Shown: positions 1 to 6,337, counted from the first letter of the stretch. The stretch is 7,049 nucleotides of DNA from CAZMCH01 sp964564735 (GCA_964564735.1 CAZMCH010000148.1:1-7049); one strand, 5' to 3'. The notes: generated by a model from the letters alone, not told the origin. A program made the numbers and translations.

Positions 1-1
1 T

Positions 2-76
2 AAGAAGCATAATATAAACAGCCAAGTTATGATACTTGATATTGATACAGAAGGTTCTATAGTTACTGATGAATGA
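2..76 (+). CDS. C-terminal tail of an upstream protein (partial, unidentified)
   Basis: This frame is open from the left edge to a TGA at 74-76 and encodes 24 residues ending in DIDTEGSIVTDE. The stop lies eight bases inside folE2 (ATG at 69), the sort of overlap common between co-transcribed genes. The other two plus-strand frames have stops here. The fragment is too short to assign to a family. A random open stretch of this length is possible in AT-rich DNA, so the call rests mainly on the overlap with folE2 and on folE2 lacking a well-spaced SD of its own. Translational coupling to an upstream gene would explain that lack. Confidence 0.42.
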   Translation, partial: KKHNINSQVMILDIDTEGSIVTDE

Positions 77-842
77 TGTTCAAAAAGAATCTGCAATACA
101 TGAGGTTGATATTGACAAAGTTGGTGTAAAAGGCGTTAGATACCCAATAGTTGTATTGGACAGACAGAATAAAACACAAAGCACTGTTGCTACAATAAAT
201 ATGTATGTTGACCTTCCACTTAGTTTTCGTGGAACTCACATGAGCAGATTTATTGAAATTCTGGATCGGCATAGAGGGCGCATGACTTTTCACAATATTA
301 GCCCTATACTTGCTGAAATGAAGGAAAAACTTGATGCAAAAAGTGCGCATCTTGAGATAGCTTTTCCATATTTCATCGAGAAATCCGCCCCTGTATCAGG
401 GCAGAAAAGCCTTATGGTATATGACTGTAAATTTATTGCTTCACAAAGTGAAACTGATGAGTTTATTGTGGAAATAAATGTTCCAGTGATGAGTTTATGT
501 CCATGTTCAAAGGAAATTAGTGATCGAGGAGCGCATAATCAGAGAAGCATAATTACAGTCAAATTTAGAACAAGCGGATTTGTTTGGATAGAGGATATAA
601 TAGAATTAATTGAGGACTCGGCAAGTTCAGATGTATATGCTCTATTGAAACGTGAAGATGAGAAGTTTATTACAGAGGAAGCATTTGATAATCCTAGATT
701 TGCAGAAGATATGGTTAGACAGATAGCAGTTGAGTTAGAAAAGATACATCAGATTGAATGGTTTTTGGTAGAAACAGAAAATTATGAGAGCATTCACAAT
801 CATAATGCGTATGCTTCGATAAGCAGAACCATAAAGCATTAA
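69..842 (+). CDS. folE2: GTP cyclohydrolase FolE2 (type IB)
   Basis: Cytoplasmic enzyme that converts GTP to 7,8-dihydroneopterin triphosphate, the entry step to tetrahydrofolate and to queuosine-type deazapurines. At 257 residues it is the usual size for the single-domain T-fold FolE2/MptA family, which is unrelated in sequence to classical FolE. Family signatures are visible in order: DLPLSFRGTHMSRF (about 48-61), the catalytic segment SLCPCSKEISDRGAHNQRS (142-160) with the conserved Cys144 and His156, the acidic stretch EDEKFITEEAFDNPRFAED (196-214), and the C-terminal ENYESIHNHNAYA (238-250) with His243 and His245. In characterised members these Cys, His and Glu positions bind the metal or act in catalysis. 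The ATG at 69 is chosen because it precedes the family's N-terminal region and overlaps an upstream reading frame. Only a weak AAGG lies upstream, at poor spacing. FolE2 is metal-flexible and often under zinc control elsewhere, but no Zur-like operator was recognised here. Confidence 0.96.
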   Translation: MNDVQKESAIHEVDIDKVGVKGVRYPIVVLDRQNKTQSTVATINMYVDLPLSFRGTHMSRFIEILDRHRGRMTFHNISPILAEMKEKLDAKSAHLEIAFPYFIEKSAPVSGQKSLMVYDCKFIASQSETDEFIVEINVPVMSLCPCSKEISDRGAHNQRSIITVKFRTSGFVWIEDIIELIEDSASSDVYALLKREDEKFITEEAFDNPRFAEDMVRQIAVELEKIHQIEWFLVETENYESIHNHNAYASISRTIKH

Positions 843-1076
843 AATTATCCAATATTGCAGAAGGCGGGATATTTTACCAGATACAATAAAGCAATTAGAT
901 AATCAGGGGATCGAGAAATAAACAACAGGTTTGCTTTTTTATGTAACTCCATCCCGAATCTACGTGGCAAACAGCCCACCTTTCACTGCAACCAAATAAT
1001 GCTAAAAAACTGTGCTAATTTGCAGACAAAGGAAATTTAACATTTTGAGAATGATTCTTATAATTGACATTGATTT
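843..1076. other. Intergenic stretch without a supported gene
   Basis: This 234-base stretch lies between the converging folE2 and the small minus-strand gene. A six-base inverted pair, GTTTGC at 929-934 and GCAAAC at 967-972, is separated by 32 bases. A short palindrome, AGAATGATTCT, sits at 1048-1058. Neither has the form of a good intrinsic terminator. A short open frame from about 856 to its TAA near 921 (containing DILPDTIKQLDNQGIEK) has no start or SD and could be chance or a gene remnant. No tRNA or recognisable riboswitch was seen. Confidence 0.5.
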
Positions 1077-1274
1077 TTATAACAAATCATCCTCTAATTG
1101 CTCATCAAATTCTTCCTCACTCCATCTTTTACCTCGCATTTGCCTCATGAGATCCTTGCTTTTTCTGGAAGCCTTGTCTCTGTCTTTAATGCGCTGTAAA
1201 TCTTTGATTTCATCCGAGATTCTAGAGTTTTTCTTTTTGCCTTTATCGGGCCTTCTATGGCTGCCCTTAGCCAT
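1077..1274 (-). CDS. Small, highly charged hypothetical protein (65 aa)
   Basis: A 65-residue protein beginning MAKGSHRRPDKGKKKNSR and ending WSEEEFDEQLEDDLL. The first two thirds are very basic (Lys/Arg-rich) and the last fifteen residues very acidic. Cysteines, a signal peptide and a membrane segment are absent. The middle (about 20-45) looks helical and strongly charged. A near-ideal SD, AAGGAGG, lies at 1282-1288 on the complement, seven bases before the ATG, so the gene is very likely translated. The frame stays open upstream to a second ATG at 1349 that has its own AAGGTG at 1358-1363, giving a 90-residue alternative with an uncharged 25-residue extension. I prefer the short form because of the SD and the change in composition. 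The MAKGSHRRP start recalls small MGKGSxRRP-type phage or plasmid proteins, a resemblance over only nine residues. A role in binding nucleic acid is conceivable from the charge but unproven. Confidence 0.72.
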   Translation of the reverse strand: MAKGSHRRPDKGKKKNSRISDEIKDLQRIKDRDKASRKSKDLMRQMRGKRWSEEEFDEQLEDDLL

Positions 1275-1281
1275 TAGCGAT

Positions 1282-1288
1282 CCTCCTT
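1282..1288 (-). promoter_or_regulatory. Strong ribosome binding site deciding the start of the small charged gene
   Basis: On the minus strand this reads AAGGAGG, a perfect anti-16S match, with seven bases to the ATG at 1274. It favours the 65-residue form over the upstream in-frame ATG at 1349, whose AAGGTG (1358-1363, eight-base gap) is a shorter match. Confidence 0.8.
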
Positions 1289-1370
1289 GTTTATGACCTA
1301 AGACTCTACAATTTTTTGGGATTGGGCTATAATTACCACCTAAATCCATTTGTGAGTCACCTTAAGCAGA

Positions 1371-1386
1371 CCCTATTCTTTTAGGG
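1371..1386 (-). other. Small hairpin in the leader of the charged gene
   Basis: CCCTA (1371-1375) pairs with TAGGG (1382-1386) around a six-base loop. On the minus strand it lies between the predicted transcription start (about 1414) and the first SD (1358-1363). No U-tract follows it, so it is not a terminator. It could be leader structure. The adjacent GTGAGTCAC at 1352-1360 is nearly palindromic and overlaps that SD. Confidence 0.4.
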
Positions 1387-1420
1387 CTCCAGCAACCTGT
1401 AGAATATGTTTTACATTTAC

Positions 1421-1449
1421 AAAATACCATAGAAATTCTAATTTGTCAA
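1421..1449 (-). promoter_or_regulatory. Sigma-70-type promoter for the small charged gene
   Basis: Read on the minus strand, TTGACA (1449-1444) is followed after exactly 17 bases by TATTTT (1426-1421). This is a perfect -35 box with optimal spacing and a fair -10 box. Transcription would begin near 1414, leaving a leader of about 65 bases to the ATG at 1349 or about 140 bases to the preferred ATG at 1274. Confidence 0.6.
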
Positions 1450-1470
1450 GAATAAATTGGCATATAACAT
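1443..1470 (+). promoter_or_regulatory. Possible promoter for the exported-protein gene
   Basis: TTGTCA (1443-1448) and TAACAT (1465-1470), 16 bases apart, would initiate about 55 bases before the ATG at 1533. The -35 box overlaps, on the other strand, the -35 box of the divergent minus-strand promoter, so only one polymerase could bind at a time. The match to consensus is moderate and such boxes are common in AT-rich DNA. Confidence 0.3.
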
Positions 1471-1532
1471 CTACAAAATAATCAGAATCGTAATAATGAT
1501 GCAATTTTTGTTATTTAATTGGAGGTGCAGTC

Positions 1533-2837
1533 ATGCGTTTTCATATATTCATAATAATCTGCACAGTTTTGATATTATCCATTTCATGTATAAATTCAAT
1601 TTATGCTCAAAAATTATTAATCCCTATGGATCAGGTGCAGAATGATCATTTAAGGGCTTATGGATTAGTTTATTGGGCTTTACAGGCTCCAAGGCAATAT
1701 CACTCAGAATGGTTATTAAATTATCGCGCTGGGTCATTTATTATCGATGACTATCCTGACGTTAGGCAAAGAGCAGATATATTAGGTGTTACATACCAGC
1801 CTATTTCTTCTGCTGATGAAAATGCCATCTATCAAACTATAGAAGCTAACAATATGGAAGCAATTATGTTAGAAAAAGCTCCCAAAATAGCCATATACAA
1901 GCCACCAGAGCATGATGATTCACCAAATATCAGCATGTTGAATGAGCCTTGGGACGATGCTGTTGTGCTTGCTCTAAACTATGCACAAATTCCTTTTGAC
2001 AGCATTTGGGATGAAGATATTTTAGCTGGAAAACTAATGTTATACGATTGGCTACACTGCCATCATGAAGATTTTACAGGTCAATATGGCAAATTCTATG
2101 GTTCATATCGTAATGCCCCTTGGTATCAAAAGCAAGTTGCCTCTTTTGAGGCATCTGCTAAGTCTGCTGGCTACAAATCTGTTCAGGAGCATAAATGCGC
2201 TGTGGTTAAAGGAATAAAAGATTTTGTTCTTCAAGGTGGTTTCTTTTTTATGATGTGTAGTGTTGATACTGTTGACATTGCCCTTGCCTCAGAAGGAATC
2301 GACATAGTGCCTCCGGAAATTGATGGAACACCTATTGATCCAGATTTCCAATCAAAGCTGGATTTTACAAAGACCTTTGCTTTTCAAAACTTCATACTTG
2401 AGACAAGGGCAGAAGTCTATGAATTTTCTGATATTGACAATCCAGATGTGAATCTTGATCCGACTGATGGAAAGGAAGATTTTGCCTTATTTGAATTTGC
2501 TGCCAAGTATGATCCAATACCTGCTATGCTTACACAAAATCATGTTGCAGTTGTGAAGGGCTTTCTTGGACAAACAACATCATTCAAAAAATCAACGTTA
2601 AAAGATACTGTTGTAATTCTCGGTGATATTGAGGGCAGTGATTATGCAAAATACATTCATGGTGCAGTTGGGCAAGGAACATTCACTTTTCTTGGTGGGC
2701 ATGATCCAGAAGATTACAGGCATAAAGTTGGCGATCCTCCTACAAATGTGGAACTTCATAAAAACTCGCCGGGTTATCGGCTTATATTAAATAATGTCCT
2801 TTTTCCTGCTGCAAAAAAACAAAAACGTAAAACATAA
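1533..2837 (+). CDS. Exported protein of the 'asparagine synthetase B'-labelled family; true function unknown
   Basis: A 434-residue protein with a Sec signal peptide: a short basic start (MRFH), a hydrophobic core at about 5-20, and probable signal peptidase I cleavage after Ala25 (SIYA/Q). The mature part begins KLLIPMDQVQNDHLRAYGLVYWAL. I recall this pattern from proteins of about 420 residues, mainly in Bacteroidetes, that databases label asparagine synthetase B. The label is not supported: there is no N-terminal Cys2 glutaminase and no SGGxDS ATP-pyrophosphatase loop. Distinctive segments are DWLHCHHEDFTGQYGKFYGS (172-191), GGFFFMMCSVDTVDIALASEG (235-255), where Cys242 after a hydrophobic strand resembles the nucleophile elbow of glutamine-amidotransferase-like folds, GGHDPEDY (388-395), and a C-terminal NSPGYRLILNNVLFPAAKK (411-429). 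Site of action is probably periplasmic or outside the cell. The start is fixed by GGAGGTG at 1521-1527, five bases before the ATG. An oxidoreductase gene follows 52 bases downstream and is likely co-transcribed. Confidence 0.85.
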   Translation: MRFHIFIIICTVLILSISCINSIYAQKLLIPMDQVQNDHLRAYGLVYWALQAPRQYHSEWLLNYRAGSFIIDDYPDVRQRADILGVTYQPISSADENAIYQTIEANNMEAIMLEKAPKIAIYKPPEHDDSPNISMLNEPWDDAVVLALNYAQIPFDSIWDEDILAGKLMLYDWLHCHHEDFTGQYGKFYGSYRNAPWYQKQVASFEASAKSAGYKSVQEHKCAVVKGIKDFVLQGGFFFMMCSVDTVDIALASEGIDIVPPEIDGTPIDPDFQSKLDFTKTFAFQNFILETRAEVYEFSDIDNPDVNLDPTDGKEDFALFEFAAKYDPIPAMLTQNHVAVVKGFLGQTTSFKKSTLKDTVVILGDIEGSDYAKYIHGAVGQGTFTFLGGHDPEDYRHKVGDPPTNVELHKNSPGYRLILNNVLFPAAKKQKRKT

Positions 2838-2846
2838 TTCATTTAT

Positions 2847-2863
2847 GATGATTTATAATCATC
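2847..2863 (+). other. Weak AT-rich hairpin between two co-directional genes
   Basis: GATGATT (2847-2853) and AATCATC (2857-2863) form a seven-base-pair stem with a three-base loop just after the exported-protein gene. It has low GC and no U-tract, so it is unlikely to be a full terminator. It might stabilise or partly attenuate the transcript before the oxidoreductase. Confidence 0.3.
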
Positions 2864-2889
2864 TAAAATCAAAGTGAAGGTGAAAAAAT

Positions 2890-3903
2890 ATGTCAAAATA
2901 TGGTTTTGGATTGATAGGAACAGGTCTTTGGGGAGAGATGCACGCAAAGGTATATTCATCACATACAGAAGTTGACTTCAAAGCAATTTGCGACATCAGA
3001 GAAGATCGCGCAAAAGAGATCGCACAAAAATACGGTGCTGAAAGCTATTATACAGACTATAATAAACTCCTTGAAAGAGATGATATAAAGGCTGTATCAA
3101 TTGCGACTCCTGATTTTGCTCATACAGAAATCGCTGTCTCTGCTCTTAAAGCGGGAAAGCATGTTTTAATTGAAAAGCCTTTGGCAACATCTGTTGAAGA
3201 CTGTGAAAAGATAATTTCTGCAAAGGGCAGTCAAAAACTAATGGTGGATTTTCATAATAGATGGAATCCTCCTTTTGTGAGTGCAAAAAATTCTATATTA
3301 AATGGCGATCTTGGCAAGCCGATGATGATGTATATAAGGCTTAATGATATAATATTCGTCCCTACACAGATGCTAAAATGGGCTTCCAAATCTGAGGTTA
3401 TATGGTTTGTTGGCAGTCATGTTATTGATTTGACTCGCTGGATGTTTGATGATGAAGTCTGCAAAGTCTATGCTGTATCAAGATCAGAAGTGCTAAAAGC
3501 GAAGGGCGTTGATACTCCCGATTTCTATCAAGCGATTTTAGAATTCAGAAATGGTGGAGTCGCTACAATAGAAAATTGCTGGATACTTCCAGACTCACTA
3601 CCAACAATCATTGACTTTAAATGTGAAATAATTGGTAGTGAAGGGGCTGTTTATATGGATATAAGCGGACATAATGCTATAAAAACTTATACTGTCAATA
3701 AAGCAAGCAATCCCGATTTGTTTGTTGCACCCGTAATTCATGGCAGACAGATGGGCTTTGCTGTTGAGAGCATAAAGCATTTCATTGATTGCGTTGTCAA
3801 TGACAAAGATTTGATGGTTACAGGCGAAGATGGACTCGCAAACACAAAGATTATTTCCGCTATACGTAAGTCTAGCCAAACAGGCAAGCCTATTGAGATA
3901 TAA
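2890..3903 (+). CDS. Gfo/Idh/MocA-family NAD(P)-dependent oxidoreductase
   Basis: A 337-residue cytoplasmic dehydrogenase of standard family length. The N-terminal Rossmann domain carries the dinucleotide motif GLIGTGLWGEMHA (7-19, GxGxxG at Gly10-Gly15), an acidic residue ending the second strand (CDIRED, Asp35) that suggests NAD preference, and SIATPDFAHTEIAVSALKAGKHVLIEKPL (70-98) with the signature Glu95-Lys96-Pro97. The C-terminal alpha/beta domain contains GSHVIDLTRWMFD (175-187), where His177 and Asp180 sit at the usual catalytic positions, and CEIIGSEGAVYMD (245-257). Members oxidise or reduce sugars, inositols, amino sugars or biliverdin, and the substrate cannot be read from sequence. 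SD GAAGGTG at 2876-2882 lies seven bases before the ATG. The 52-base gap to the exported-protein gene suggests one transcript and perhaps a shared substrate, which is inference. Confidence 0.93.
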   Translation: MSKYGFGLIGTGLWGEMHAKVYSSHTEVDFKAICDIREDRAKEIAQKYGAESYYTDYNKLLERDDIKAVSIATPDFAHTEIAVSALKAGKHVLIEKPLATSVEDCEKIISAKGSQKLMVDFHNRWNPPFVSAKNSILNGDLGKPMMMYIRLNDIIFVPTQMLKWASKSEVIWFVGSHVIDLTRWMFDDEVCKVYAVSRSEVLKAKGVDTPDFYQAILEFRNGGVATIENCWILPDSLPTIIDFKCEIIGSEGAVYMDISGHNAIKTYTVNKASNPDLFVAPVIHGRQMGFAVESIKHFIDCVVNDKDLMVTGEDGLANTKIISAIRKSSQTGKPIEI

Positions 3904-3925
3904 TTTTGTTAATAACAGAAGTTTT

Positions 3926-3980
3926 ATAGAACGCTGATGAAGCGGATAAAGATTATAAATCAGTGAAATCTGCGTTCTAT
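3926..3980. repeat. Imperfect inverted repeat of dispersed-element type; possible terminator
   Basis: ATAGAACGCTGAT (3926-3938) pairs with ATCTGCGTTCTAT (3968-3980): 12 of 13 positions match, around a 29-base interior. The GAACGCTGAT/ATCTGCGTTC arms resemble a class of small dispersed repeats I recall in many environmental bacterial genomes. TTTTCTTT follows the right arm on the plus strand, so the structure could also end transcription between the oxidoreductase and nadA, though the loop is long for a standard intrinsic terminator. Confidence 0.6.
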
Positions 3981-4014
3981 TTTCTTTAATTGATTACGTT
4001 GAGGTATATTTATA

Positions 4015-4923
4015 ATGTCTGACGAGATGATTCAGAAAATACAAAGACTAAAAAAAGAACATGATGCAGTGATACTTGCGCATAATTACCAAATAGGCGA
4101 AGTGCAGGATATTGCCGATTTCACTGGTGATTCACTTGGCTTATCAATACAGGCATCAAAAACAACTGCAAAAATTATCGTATTCTGCGGTGTATATTTT
4201 ATGGCAGAGACTGCCAAAATAATATGCCCTGATAAAAAAGTCCTTATACCAGATGAAAACGCTGGCTGTCCTATGGCTAATATGATAACGATTCGGCAAC
4301 TCAGGGAATTAAAGAAGCGTTATCCTGATGCGAAAGTTGTCTGTTATGTCAATTCTACCGCAGAGATAAAGGCGGAATCTGACATCTGTTGCACATCTGC
4401 TAATGCTATTAAAGTTGTTAATTCAATCCCTGAAAATGAGAAAATTATATTTATTCCCGATCAAAGTCTCGGTGATTATGTTGCAAAACAAACAGGCAGA
4501 GAGATGATACTTTGGCAAGGATATTGCCCTACACATCATAGGATACTTGCGCAGGATATAAAAAGCATGAGAAAAAAGCATCCATTAGCAAAGGTGATTG
4601 TCCATCCTGAATGCACTTCTGACGTAATTGAGCTTGCAGATGTCGCTTTAAGCACAAGTGGTATGCTCAAATTTGCAAAAGAATCTGACGCAAAGGAATT
4701 TATTGTTGGCACAGAGATTGGCTTGTTACACTCATTAAAAAAAGAAAATCCAGATAAGGTATTTTATCCTGTATCCAAATTGGCTGATTGCCCTAATATG
4801 AAACTAAATACTCTTGAAAAAATACTTTGGTCGCTTGAAGATATGGTTTATGAAGTGTTTGTTCCAGAAGAAATAAGAGTTAAGGCTTGGAACTCAATAG
4901 ATAAGATGTTGAAATTATCATAA
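4015..4923 (+). CDS. nadA: Quinolinate synthase NadA
   Basis: Cytoplasmic [4Fe-4S] enzyme that condenses iminoaspartate with dihydroxyacetone phosphate to quinolinate in de novo NAD synthesis. The 302 residues match the short form of the family (about 300, as in Thermotoga). The three cluster ligands are present: Cys85 in AGCPMA, Cys171 in GYCPTH and Cys259 in DCPNMK. Further hallmarks are LAHNYQIGEVQDIADFTGDSL (21-41), the YVNSTAEIKAESDICCTSANA region (111-131), IPDQSLGDYVA (147-157), HPEC (197-200), STSGM (213-217) and GTEIGLLH (232-239). GAGGT at 4001-4005 is nine bases before the ATG. The usual partners nadB and nadC are absent, so nadA stands alone here, separated from the oxidoreductase by 111 bases with an inverted repeat. 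Either nadB and nadC lie elsewhere, or iminoaspartate comes from an aspartate dehydrogenase. No regulatory RNA for NAD was recognised upstream. Confidence 0.97.
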   Translation: MSDEMIQKIQRLKKEHDAVILAHNYQIGEVQDIADFTGDSLGLSIQASKTTAKIIVFCGVYFMAETAKIICPDKKVLIPDENAGCPMANMITIRQLRELKKRYPDAKVVCYVNSTAEIKAESDICCTSANAIKVVNSIPENEKIIFIPDQSLGDYVAKQTGREMILWQGYCPTHHRILAQDIKSMRKKHPLAKVIVHPECTSDVIELADVALSTSGMLKFAKESDAKEFIVGTEIGLLHSLKKENPDKVFYPVSKLADCPNMKLNTLEKILWSLEDMVYEVFVPEEIRVKAWNSIDKMLKLS

Positions 4924-4935
4924 TGGTCTTGATTG

Positions 4936-4962
4936 AAGTCTCCTTTTCCCAAAGGGAGACTT
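4936..4962. terminator. Strong hairpin between convergent nadA and radical SAM gene
   Basis: AAGTCTCCTTTT (4936-4947) pairs with AAAGGGAGACTT (4951-4962) as a 12-base-pair stem with one G-U pair and a three-base loop. It begins 12 bases after the nadA stop and overlaps the first two bases of the complemented stop codon of the radical SAM gene (4961-4963). Only a weak T-run (ATTTTG) follows on the plus strand and none on the minus strand. It is a likely shared terminator or mRNA-end structure, not a textbook U-tailed one. Confidence 0.6.
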
Positions 4963-6337
4963 AGAGGAATTTTGCAACAATATTGTTACATTCTAGCGCA
5001 AATGCCTTAACTTTTTGAATATCATCAATAGTTATTCCTTCAGGTCTGATTGGATAGATAGAGTCATTATGTAGAAGTGGATCAGTGTTTGGATCAATTG
5101 CGCATTGTTTAACTGCTTTTTGCCATTCTTCTGTTTGGGGTATTGGCGAATATACAGCCAGTTTAGTGACTGCGCCACATTTATAGACATATCTAACGCT
5201 TTCTATCATTTCGTCTAGCGATTGCCCCGGCAGGCATATTAAGACATAAACGCCAATATCTTTTCCTGAATAACCTGCAGATTTGAGATGATTGACTGCA
5301 TCCCTGAACGTCTCTGGTGTTACCTTATTACCCATAGCTTTTTGTCTGTCAATATTTGATGTTTCAAGGCTTATCCTTATGGTCTTAAATTTTGCCTCAA
5401 ACATCAGCCTTGCTAATTCAGCGTCAATATATCTAGCGTGCATGGCGTTTGGCGTATGAAAGTCACAATTGAGCTTTCTTTGGATTATTTCTTGAAGTAT
5501 TATCTTGATATGTCCTTCTGCATTTAATAGCAAAGCATCATCATAAAAGGCAAAGTGTTTTGTATTATAGTTTTTATGCCAAAATTCAATCTCATCAACA
5601 ACTCTTATTGGATTTCTTTGCCTGAATTTTCCAGCGACAAGTTTTGAGGCGCAATAGGTGCATCCCATAGGACAGCCCCTAGATGTCAGTATTGCAAGGG
5701 ATTCTTGGCTTGTGAGTAGATCATAGGCAGGATATGATAGACAATCCAGATCCTCTATTTGATAAATGTGATCAGAATGATCTAACAGATTATTAACCAA
5801 TTCAAGTGCTTTATATTCACCTTCACCACAGACAACATAATCCGCACCAGAATATTTTTCCGCATGGTCATAGCATAATGTTGCATAGGTTCCGCCAAGT
5901 ATGATTGGGACATCTGGGAATCTGCTTCTTGCCTGTCTGACAGCTTCAAAGACGCCAAGATACCAGTATGTCATGCCTGATGTAATGAGTATAGCGTCAG
6001 GTTTTTCAATCTTATTCAATTCATTCTGGAATATGTGAATCGGCAAACCATATCTGCCGAATTTTCTCGGAACGTGATCCAATACTGATGGTTTTTCGAT
6101 TATCTCTTTATGAAATTTTCCGCATCCGTATTCATTATTCTTTGGTTTGGTTAGATTTTGGTATTTTAATAATTCAGGATGATACCTATCAAGGCAATTA
6201 ATGAGTGATACATTATATCCATTGGCTCTTAACAATCCGCCTATGTATAATAAACCAAGCGGTTTTGACCACATATCATATGCAGCAAAATCGTATATCC
6301 ATGGGTTTATTAATAAAACATTTCTTTTTTTTGTCAT
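4961..6337 (-). CDS. Radical SAM protein with N-terminal B12-binding-type domain; substrate unknown
   Basis: A 458-residue protein (numbered from the ATG at 6337). The N-terminal alpha/beta domain (about 5-200) has the cobalamin-binding-like layout: VLLINPW start, KPLGLLYIGGLLRANGYNV, PDAILITSGMTYWYLG, VPIILGGTYATL (143-154) and ADYVVCGEGE (165-174). The axial DxHxxG motif is not evident, so cobalamin, if bound, would be held without the His ligand. The radical SAM core follows, with CPMGCTYC giving cluster ligands Cys222, Cys226 and Cys229, FYDDALL (264-270), RISLETSN (321-328) and VYVLICLPGQSLDEM (363-377). Such proteins do methylations, methylthiolations or ring rearrangements. The substrate here is unknown, and the substrate-binding C-terminal part is not recognised. 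The gene follows larC by 52 bases on the same strand. Start choice is uncertain: the ATG fits the family's N-terminus but lacks an SD. An in-frame TTG at 6400 inside larC would add 21 residues with a weak AGGG ahead. Confidence 0.9.
   Translation of the reverse strand: MTKKRNVLLINPWIYDFAAYDMWSKPLGLLYIGGLLRANGYNVSLINCLDRYHPELLKYQNLTKPKNNEYGCGKFHKEIIEKPSVLDHVPRKFGRYGLPIHIFQNELNKIEKPDAILITSGMTYWYLGVFEAVRQARSRFPDVPIILGGTYATLCYDHAEKYSGADYVVCGEGEYKALELVNNLLDHSDHIYQIEDLDCLSYPAYDLLTSQESLAILTSRGCPMGCTYCASKLVAGKFRQRNPIRVVDEIEFWHKNYNTKHFAFYDDALLLNAEGHIKIILQEIIQRKLNCDFHTPNAMHARYIDAELARLMFEAKFKTIRISLETSNIDRQKAMGNKVTPETFRDAVNHLKSAGYSGKDIGVYVLICLPGQSLDEMIESVRYVYKCGAVTKLAVYSPIPQTEEWQKAVKQCAIDPNTDPLLHNDSIYPIRPEGITIDDIQKVKAFALECNNIVAKFL

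Noticed and set aside
63..350. Minus-strand open frame opposite folE2
   Set aside because: It lies entirely opposite a well-supported gene, with low-complexity composition and no family resemblance.
856..921. Possible gene remnant ending DILPDTIKQLDNQGIEK
   Set aside because: It has no start codon or SD, is short, and has no recognised family. Chance is the simpler explanation.
929..972. Riboswitch or small RNA built on the GTTTGC/GCAAAC pair
   Set aside because: There is only one six-base stem, with no conserved core of cobalamin, cyclic-di-GMP, preQ1 or SRP-type RNAs that I could match.
1064..1069. TTGACA as a plus-strand -35 box
   Set aside because: No -10 box occurs at 16-18 bases, and the sequence ahead is a gene on the other strand.
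1012..1296. Plus-strand open frame opposite the small charged gene
   Set aside because: The Ser/Leu-rich translation is the mirror of the Lys/Asp/Glu-rich gene on the other strand, and there is no SD.
1578..1589. Lipoprotein lipobox around Cys19 (SISC) of the exported protein
   Set aside because: The -3 position is Ser where Leu, Val or Ile is expected, and a signal peptidase I site after Ala25 fits better.
1457..1645. Plus-strand 62-codon frame overlapping the start of the exported-protein gene
   Set aside because: It is out of frame with the exported-protein gene, has no SD, and overlaps its signal peptide coding region.
1533..2837. Asparagine synthetase (glutamine-hydrolysing) activity for the 434-residue protein
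   Set aside because: It lacks Cys2 and the SGGxDS loop and carries a signal peptide. The name is carried over from database labels and has no motif support.
3598..3879. Minus-strand open frame opposite the oxidoreductase
   Set aside because: It is a shadow of a clear Gfo/Idh/MocA gene.
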